NCBI GenBank assembly: GCA_021014325.1
Contig: CM037474.1
Coordinates: 2,484,501 to 2,548,500, forward strand
Direction of reading: 5' to 3'
Source of the DNA: Plazaster borealis
Lineage: Eukaryota; Echinodermata; Asteroidea; Forcipulatida; Labidiasteridae
DNA: 64,000 nucleotides
Shown: in pieces, positions 13,101-22,100 of the stretch
Layout of the letters: every line of letters begins with the position of its first letter
Position numbering within the stretch: position 1 is the first letter of the stretch
Position numbers and translations under genes: made by a program
Notes under the pieces: generated by a model
What the model saw: only the letters and a program-made list of their open reading frames with translations
Databases searched by the model: none
Told to the model about the DNA's origin: nothing

Positions 13101-16100
13101 TTAACCAACTGTTAATAATTGATGCGATTCTGATTAGACCTCAACCCAAAAGAGTAATAAAGAAAATCTCTGATAACAGGCTCTACCTCAAGTAAATGAT
13201 ACAGTGTCTTAAATGTTATCTACATGTACAGTGATCTTTACTTGCCTTGTTATAATGCAAGCTTTATCACCAATGAATGCCTTAATCTTCCGTCCTGTAT
13301 TTAGAGCCATTCCGTTGATTGTTATACGAGTCCCACCAGCTGCTGGTCCAAAACCAGGACTGAAACTTGTAATAGATGGAACCTGGCAAGAAAATCAGAA
13401 CCAGAAAAACAAACATAGAAGACATTCAACATCAACCAGACCATGTTTCCTTATATTTGTCGACAACAGAAGGAATAAATAATTTCCTTATCTTATCTAG
13501 AAATAATCATATCTTTGGTGTCATTGGGGTGGAGCTAGAATCAGTTATTGACAGAGGTTGGTGGAAATCTCAAAAAATAAATGAAGAACTTATAATGTGC
13601 AGCCCTCAAACCTATCACACCTAAAGTGAAATTATTTTTCACAGTGGTCTAGTTTTTGAGAAATGATACTCAAATTTCCCAAAGTTAATTAAATGTAATG
13701 GAATTGAATTAATTGAATGTCGTTCTCCTGAAGACGATCTGAGAACTCTGATCAAAACGTCGAGTTGTTAAGAAACCGGTTCTTTTCAAAACCACCACAG
13801 TTCATAGATAAAGTTTATGTACATAGTGTCTCTGCACACCTCACTTGATTGATTCCCGTCATGCAAAGTTTCAAATCCTCCTGAATGCAGGCAATTATAG
13901 CATTAAAAATCATCTAAATCAGAAGGTGGACTTTCCATATATCTCGTTTATAATTTAGTTATTTTCATACTAAGAGTAAATTTCTTTTTTCCAGTTGTCG
14001 ATTTTTAATTTATCATCGCTGTAGACTCCATTGTAATCAAACCTACCCTATATTCAAAGTTGACATCTCCTGAGCTTTTCTGTACTGTTGACCCATCGCC
14101 TGCCATGACAGTCAGAGATACTGACACCACACATTCAACTCTTGATTGAGTTTGGCAACTTACACTGTGAAATAAGTTCAGATTATACTTCTTACATGCT
14201 GAAGGAAATTTGATAAAGAGCACATATGAGAGAGTTTTGCTGTTTTCAATACAAGCTTCTGTGCAGTTGTCATTTTTTGTAGTCAACAATCTTTGACAAT
14301 TTGTGGTCAACCCTCCACCATAAAATAACCTAAAGCCAGTAAATTCAGCACTATATGCAGTCATCATCGCGTTTCAGACTTTGGCATTGATCCCTTCGCA
14401 TCAGTATTCCATTCCATGCCTCTGCGCGGTATTATTTTTTGAACTTTATTAGAACGTCTGGAGTAACATTTTCCTTTGAAAATACCCTTGCCACAATGAA
14501 ACCATGGACTTGACAAAGGAAATACAGCAAAGGTTCTCACATATTGATCGGGATTTGTTGTTCTCTTGTGAGAAAATATGAGTATGCCTTCATCACAAAT
14601 TGCAAAACCTCGACCAAAAGCCACGGCCGATAATCTGCCATGGTATGCCGGAATCTCGGAACACTCGAACTTACCACCCATTTAAATTCAATTTAATTCA
14701 AATTCAATTTACCTTGATATCCCAAAAAGGGTACTTAAAATGCTCACATACAGTAAAACATTTGTGACAAATACAATGATAAACAATGGTAGCAATGTGT
14801 ATGTTCTTGTAAGCCACATTTGTATAACAAAAGGACACATGTCTGGAATCGGGATTACCCAATAACCCCTGGAAAATGGGGGATTGTGAGCATAAATTCC
14901 AGTACCTTCTGTCCCACTTTGTACGGGGGAAACACTATGCAATGGAGTGTCCGGGTGAATATACACGTCAGCCGCCTGACTGACTGAAAAAGAAGAGGGC
15001 GCTCCAAAGTTGTTCCGGACGTTAAAAAACGTCTGACATATAAGCCAGTTTGGAAAAACTTAGCATGCATATAAACGTCATGAATTGGTTAAAAGAGACT
15101 TAGTGAAAAATGCTTAAATCCAACACAAAAAGTTCCAAGTTTAGAAGAGTCTGTTTGCGGTTTACCTTCTTTCAGTTTTGTTTATGTTTCAATACTCAGA
15201 TAATTCTGATTTGATGACAACAGAAATTAAGATGGAAGAACTGACACAACGTCTTGGGTTTGATAACATTTCTTACCTTGTGCCAGTTTCATAATAGACT
15301 TCCAGTCCATCCAGATGACATTCTTGGTCTCCAATCGTCACATTCAGTACATCATGGAACACTCTGCCAATATCTGTACCCATTACAGATACTGTGGTGT
15401 TACCTTCTATTGGTCCAGTCAATGGATATACCTAAACAATCAATAATTGTCAAGTCAAGATGTCATTTCGTTTACTCCCTTTAGATCACGTATTGGTCTT
15501 GGATATCCACATTCATTCATCTACCAAGACAATATGGTATCGTCCTAGCTGGTTCAAGTCAAAGAATAAATCTAAATAAGACATTGTCAATCTCAGGACA
15601 TCGTTTTGATTAAAGGTAGGGTCATACTTTGGTAAGTACTCCAAAAAATAATGAACATAAAAACTTACTTGGTAAAAAGCACTGCAGCTGTTGATAGTAT
15701 AAACTATTTTGAGAAAGGATTCCCTTTGAAGTAATATGGTTTGAATAATTTTTCAGCCCAAAACATTTGAAGCTGTGGCCAGAGATGCGGTTGTTTCTCG
15801 CTGTCACCTCGCTGATCATGGATGGATTCAATGTTCTTGTGAAAATACTGTGACAGTTTTTTTCTGTTTTCTCAGCAAGTAGACACTGTATTCAGCTCAA
15901 AGTTTCAAATGTGACTTTTATTGTATCTTTCTTCATAATTTTGCTTATAAATCAGCATCATGTTGACAACAACCAATCTATGACCCTACCTTTAACCCTT
16001 AACCATTCAATTCAAGAAAATGGTATTTCATTGATCCATTATATAAACTGTAATTGTAACCTTGTTGTCAATAACTAATCTATTTGGTATTCATTTACCT

Positions 16101-19100
16101 CTTGAAGGATTATATGAAGGAAGTTGACTTTCAAAAACAAGGTTTCAAAATGAGCATTAATGCAACGTTTCATCTTGATAGGAAGTGGTGACAGTATTAA
16201 CACTCCCCCACCAACTCTGAACTCCGTATCAATAATCAATAACGGATAAATCTACTCACCCCTTGGAGGATTGGATCAGGGCAGTTGGCATTATTATTAT
16301 GGGTCACCCACTCTCCTTCCACTGCTGTACAAGACTCTCTTAGTTCACACATAGCATTACACCAAACACACTCAAGCTCTGGCCTGGCAGTAACACACCG
16401 ACTACAATCTGGCTTCAATACTGCACACTTGTAAAGTGTTGCTGCAGCAATAATCAAAGTTCAAAATGTTTCTGTGCATGTCTTAATTATAAATCTAAAA
16501 AACCATCTGGAAAATTTACCATTGCCTTAAGTAAGAGAGCTCGTTAGAGATTCTCATTTGTCTTTGCCTCAAAGGATGGAATCTTAATTATGGGGAATAT
16601 TAAGATCAAAATTACTTGTCTTGAGACTATTAAGATTTGCAGTTAATGCCAAGATGTCTTTAACCTTTTTAATAAAACAAACACATCAAAGTCAACAGCA
16701 AACTTGTCTTAAAAAGTTGGCAACATCCTTCACTTTAGATGGATCCTGATGTCACTGTCATAATACTGGGTTCTTATATAGGGTTTTACAACACCCCTAG
16801 GGGCATATCAAAGTGCTCATTGTTGCTTGTAGGTCAAGGGACAAGGTTTCCATTAAGGGTACAAGTGTATAACAGGCAGGGGCAAAGGACACTGTGCGGT
16901 AGCACTCTCCCCATCCGATACCATTGACTCAAACTCACCATTATTGTTGAATATGTCATCTAGGGTGTGACGGTTATTACTTGTGTCTGTCCATTCAATG
17001 GTCAGTTTCACAATCAGCTCTGCTTCATCAGTAGAAGTGTAGGTATACTGGGGAGTAGAAATGGGTTGATATCAAACAAAGTTCAACTCAAATCTTTTAA
17101 CAAAAAAGTTGGTTTTCCAACTTCAAATAATGTATTATTTGCAATGGTCTGAGGAATAACATAACTTACAGCTTTCAGGTCACACACGATGGTATCATCA
17201 TTACGCTCAGCAGTTGTACTTTGACGTATTCCCTCAATGTCAAAGCTACATTCAAAGCTATCAGTCTAAGAGACGGAGAAACAAATGTGAGGTTAGTTAG
17301 AAGGAGTTCAAACAATTTATAGACTCTTGATCTGCAATTCATTATTCCCTTGTTTAATTTAATTACATTTGTTGTGGAAGTTTATTTTAATTGAATGATA
17401 ACTAACCTGGGTCTCATCAGGTAGATTTGTAGTCATGACTTGTATACTCCTTTCAATTCCGTTGGGCAGAAGGACTTCAGTATTCTGAGCCAGCAGCTGA
17501 GGGCAGGAACCCGGACCCTTGGGTGAAGACAAAGCTGAACTCTATAGAATTAACATCAGATCACTAATTATCAGACATTTTGTCTTCATTGATCTTCACA
17601 CATTTAAGGACACCTCAATAACACTCTAATAATACCGGTAGGTTATTAAAAAAAACAGGAATAGAATGTGGCTTTATGTCTTTGTATGAAACAAATGCCT
17701 CTTCAATTTACTCAACTATTAAATTTCAGCATTTAGAAAAGAAAACATTTGTGGCAGGTTTGTTCTTACATTTTGTCCTGTAATGATGATTTCATTGGCT
17801 CCTGTGCAAGTAGAACTAACATGAGTGCATCTATTCTCAAAGACACACCAATCACAGGCCCATTGACTACCAACACAAGATACACAACTACAACAAACAC
17901 AAATAGAAAACAAAAACATAATCCATGGGCAGAAATGCTACACCAGAGAAACACTACAAAACAAAACAAAAAGGAAAATGTAAAAGCACTCAACAAATAT
18001 CTTTAAAAAAATTGAATTGAGAAAAAGGGAACCTCTAAATTAAAAACATGTATTTGAAATAAATTTGAAGCTCATTTATTCTACAAACGAAATTTCAAAC
18101 ACAAAGTGAAGAAGAGCAAATCAAATATTCTTACGAAGTAAAAGTGGAGCATTCATAGAAATAGAAACTTGTATCCACAAAAGTGACTGACGTTTCACTG
18201 GAATAGACGCTCAGTATAACCGTAACGAAATGATCTGGAAAATGGAACATTCATAAACATTTCAAATTAAAAGCTGGATTTTCATTAAATTAAAAAATAA
18301 AAAATAAAAAATAAAAAAATTTTTTTTAATTAAAAACAGACAAGATTATTGTGTTGGAATGACCACCTTGTTGAATTTATAAACATTCCAAATTGTTAAA
18401 AGTTGTATTTTTTTATTTTAACAATTAGATACAAAACAAAGTTGACACACAAAAACAGGTGTAGTGGTGTGATACAATAGAAGCAGTCAAGTGGAAAGAA
18501 ATGAAAGAGAGAGAGAGGCAGAAAGCACACAGAACAAGCAAGAGATGAACAAAGAACACAAAAAATCCCCCCCAAACAGCCCCCATTTGGGGTTGGACTT
18601 ACCTCCTTGTTGAATTGGAGGTATCATATCACCAGGTGGGGAGACACATCTAAGATCCTCATTAGTCTTTGTAGCTTGAGATACGTAGGATCCAAACCAA
18701 CACTCATATCTCATGCTGGTCAGTAAGTCTGGTAACTGCTCTACGCTCACGGTAATCTGGCAAATAAACAATTTAGTTACAAATTAACACAAATAAATAA
18801 ATATATAACAATGGATGATTATGGACTGGAAGGTTGAGAAACTTTACATCTGAAGATAAGGGGAAAATAAATGTTGAATGATCAAATTCCCCAACAAATG
18901 GCTGTCATGTCATTAAATAAAAGGGGGAGGGTGAAGTGGTCAAGTCCTTAATAATTTCCAATAATTATCAATATTTATTTCAGTCACAGTTTTATGTAGA
19001 TTTAATTCTTTCCACTGTGGGTGAACAACAAATAGAGTGGAAAAGTAAAAGTGGGCAGGAAAAGAAAAATGTGAGAAATGTTTTCCTTTTTCAAGTTGAC

Positions 19101-22100
19101 TCTTACCTGTTGTTCTGTGAGAGTGATTGGTAGATTGTTATAAGGAGCCACATTGGTTATCTCAATACACTGTGCAGTATTGTAGGCTAACCATCGGGTA
19201 GACACATCAGGCATGTTGCAGACAGAATACAGGGTGCATCTAATCAGGTACAAATTTGATAAATAATCATCAAGAAATAGTTTACACTTGATCTGAATCA
19301 ATTCAACTGACCATTCTATTTAAAGAATCAGACAAGATTTGATACTTACTGTCTCTGCAGAGTACACCAGCCACAGTATGGGTCTCCATCCCTCCCTGCA
19401 TCCGTACCAATACACGTCTCACAGGTTGTGTACTGACCACAATTCTCAACACGCATCTTTAGAAACTATATGGTCCAAATAGAAACAGAACTCAAATAAT
19501 GATTTAAATAAGAAAGTTTAGCTTTATAAAATATAAATTGTCTGAATTTTCAAAATCTATATTCATATCAAGAATAATTTTGATGATGCTGTATAGTGTA
19601 ACTCAATATGATGTCAAATTGTCCCAGGTTTTTCCTGATAATCTTATTGCACATTTTATTCAGAGAGTAAAAAAAAAAGTCGCATCTCCTTAAGGTGACC
19701 CCCTGGCTGTTGCTTCCCAGGTTGTATCATAAACTTGTGTGTGATCCCTGGCTACACGGCAGCTAACGGTTGTATGGCTCCTGACTGGCACCCCGAACAA
19801 AGATATTGACACAATAGGGAGATCGCCAACATAGGGCTAGATAACTCAGTTGGTAAAGTGTCGGCACGTTAATCTAGAGGTCGTTGGTTGAAATCCTGCT
19901 TATAATCAATTTTTCTTTGATCAACCCCAAATTATTAATCTTGTTATTGTACCTTTTGTTCAGTGAGTATGTACATCTCTCTTGTTCCATCATTAATCTT
20001 GACATCTTTAAGGACTGATCCAGTAATATCAAGGTCTACTCTTTCATACAGTCTGGCTGAGGTCTTGCTTTGGATGTGAACCTGTAACACAGCAAAACAA
20101 AAAAGGTATATTGGCAAGTCCAACAACCAAAACTAAATATTATGAAGAAGGGAAAGGAAATGTTGATGCTTAAAGGCACTGTACACGTTTGGTAATATTG
20201 TCAAAGACCAGTATTCTCACTTTGTGTATCCCAACATTTGCATAAAATAACAAGCCTGTGAAAATTTGGGCTCAATTGGTCATTGAAGTTGCAAGAAAAT
20301 GATAAAAGAAAAAACACCCTTGTTGTACAAATGTGTGTGCTTTCAGATAGGAATAAAAGGCTTCTTGCAAGAAGTCTTTTATTATTTTAGTGAGAAATTA
20401 CCTCTTTTTCAAAAACTACGTTACTTCAGAGGGAGTCGTTTCTCACAATGTTTAATACTATCAACAGCTCTCCGTTGCTCGTTACCAAGTAAGTTTTTAT
20501 GCTAATATATATTTTGAGTAATTACCAAACGTGTACAGTGCCTTTAACTGTAGCTTAGATCATGTAACATTGTTTACAAAAAAGTGACTTTGTACAGTCC
20601 AGGGCATTTCCTGGCAAGCAAGATACACAGGTCACATGGAAAATGTTACATTATGTATCATCATTATATTACCACATAAATTCAAAACTTTTAAAATTTA
20701 CAGGTTAAACTTTGCATGAATAGTCACTGAATATTTAAATCTCATCTTGAAATTGTTTAGTCTGAAAATCTGACATGAAAATTGCACCACGCTTGAATTA
20801 AGAATCAGGCATTCATTTTGAAAAAATAATTCAAAAATGCAAAGGAACGTTCTGCTCACAAAATGTACTAACCTTTATAAGCTCTCCATTGGAGTTAGTT
20901 CCAATGATAGCTACAGTGTGGTTCATTTCAGTAGTTGTAATGATGGATGACATCGGAGTGTCTGTCAACAAATATACATAAATTTCAGATTATTAAGAGC
21001 AACTTATTCCAATTCTTTACTGACAAATTACATTTGCTTGGTTTAGCAAACTATTAATTTATGTGGAATATGAACTGAATTTGATAAATTTCAGTACATA
21101 ATTTCCAGTGATTTTTGAGCACACAACAAGTCATGTAGTTTACTTCGGCAGTGACAAAAGTTGTTCAATGTGAGCAATTTTTCCATCAGCAAAACTATGC
21201 ATCAAAAACCAATGAACTTACAATTCATTAACTTTTATAGAAACAATTTATATTTATTTGTGACAAAATTAACTTTGTTAAATTTACCTGATAGTTCCAG
21301 CACAGCACTGGCTGTTGTTACATCTATGCCTTTAGCATACCGATATAATTGGACACCATCAAAAACAGGATGACACAGATGCTCATCTGGATTAACCTAG
21401 AAATAAAAGAATAGAAAGTTGTTTCCAATTCCTGACAGTTCCAGCACAGCATTGGGTGCTGTTACATCAATGCCTTTAGCATACACGTATACTAGAAGTC
21501 CCCTCCGATAGTCCGACAGTACACAGAAACCTATTTGGACTAACCTAGACATAAAGCAATAGCCATTATTATTTTCCCACAATCATTAAATTTCTTCTGT
21601 TAGCTGCATCAACAACAACAATTTATTAACGTCAATCCAAAGCTTAAACTTGGGTTTTATCATACACACAAAATCACCAACCAGACATTTTGTACATAAC
21701 TTTAAACTTTGTGTATCCATCACATATAAAATATGGGTTAATTATTACCAATGTGTGAAATCCAGCAGAGTGATTTCACAGGAAATTGGACTGAAATATT
21801 TTGATCATGTTTTTAAAGATTTAACAACATCTTAAACCTTGTCCAAGAAAGGGGCAAGACAATAAAAACAAACAGAATTTTATATTTAGTCAAGGAAAAA
21901 AAATACATGTATGACCGTTAAAAATTGTGATTCTTTTTTTCCCCTTACATTCAAGGAATCAACTAACAAAACAAATTAAATACTGGGAGGCATACATTGC
22001 TGTTTTGTTAGTAAACTTAATTGAGAAATACATGTAGCAGTAACACTTTGGTTAGCTGTGCATAAGGCATAATTGTTTCAATTCTTTGCTTTAGAGACAT

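Noticed and set aside
17719..18006. Open frames overlapping PSI2 on both strands
   Set aside because: These are shadows of exon 9 and of low-complexity intron (TTGTTTTGTTTT).
21397..21582. 61-codon frame as an active second sema exon in gene 1
   Set aside because: The frame is shifted relative to the acceptor phase and the donor GT is missing.
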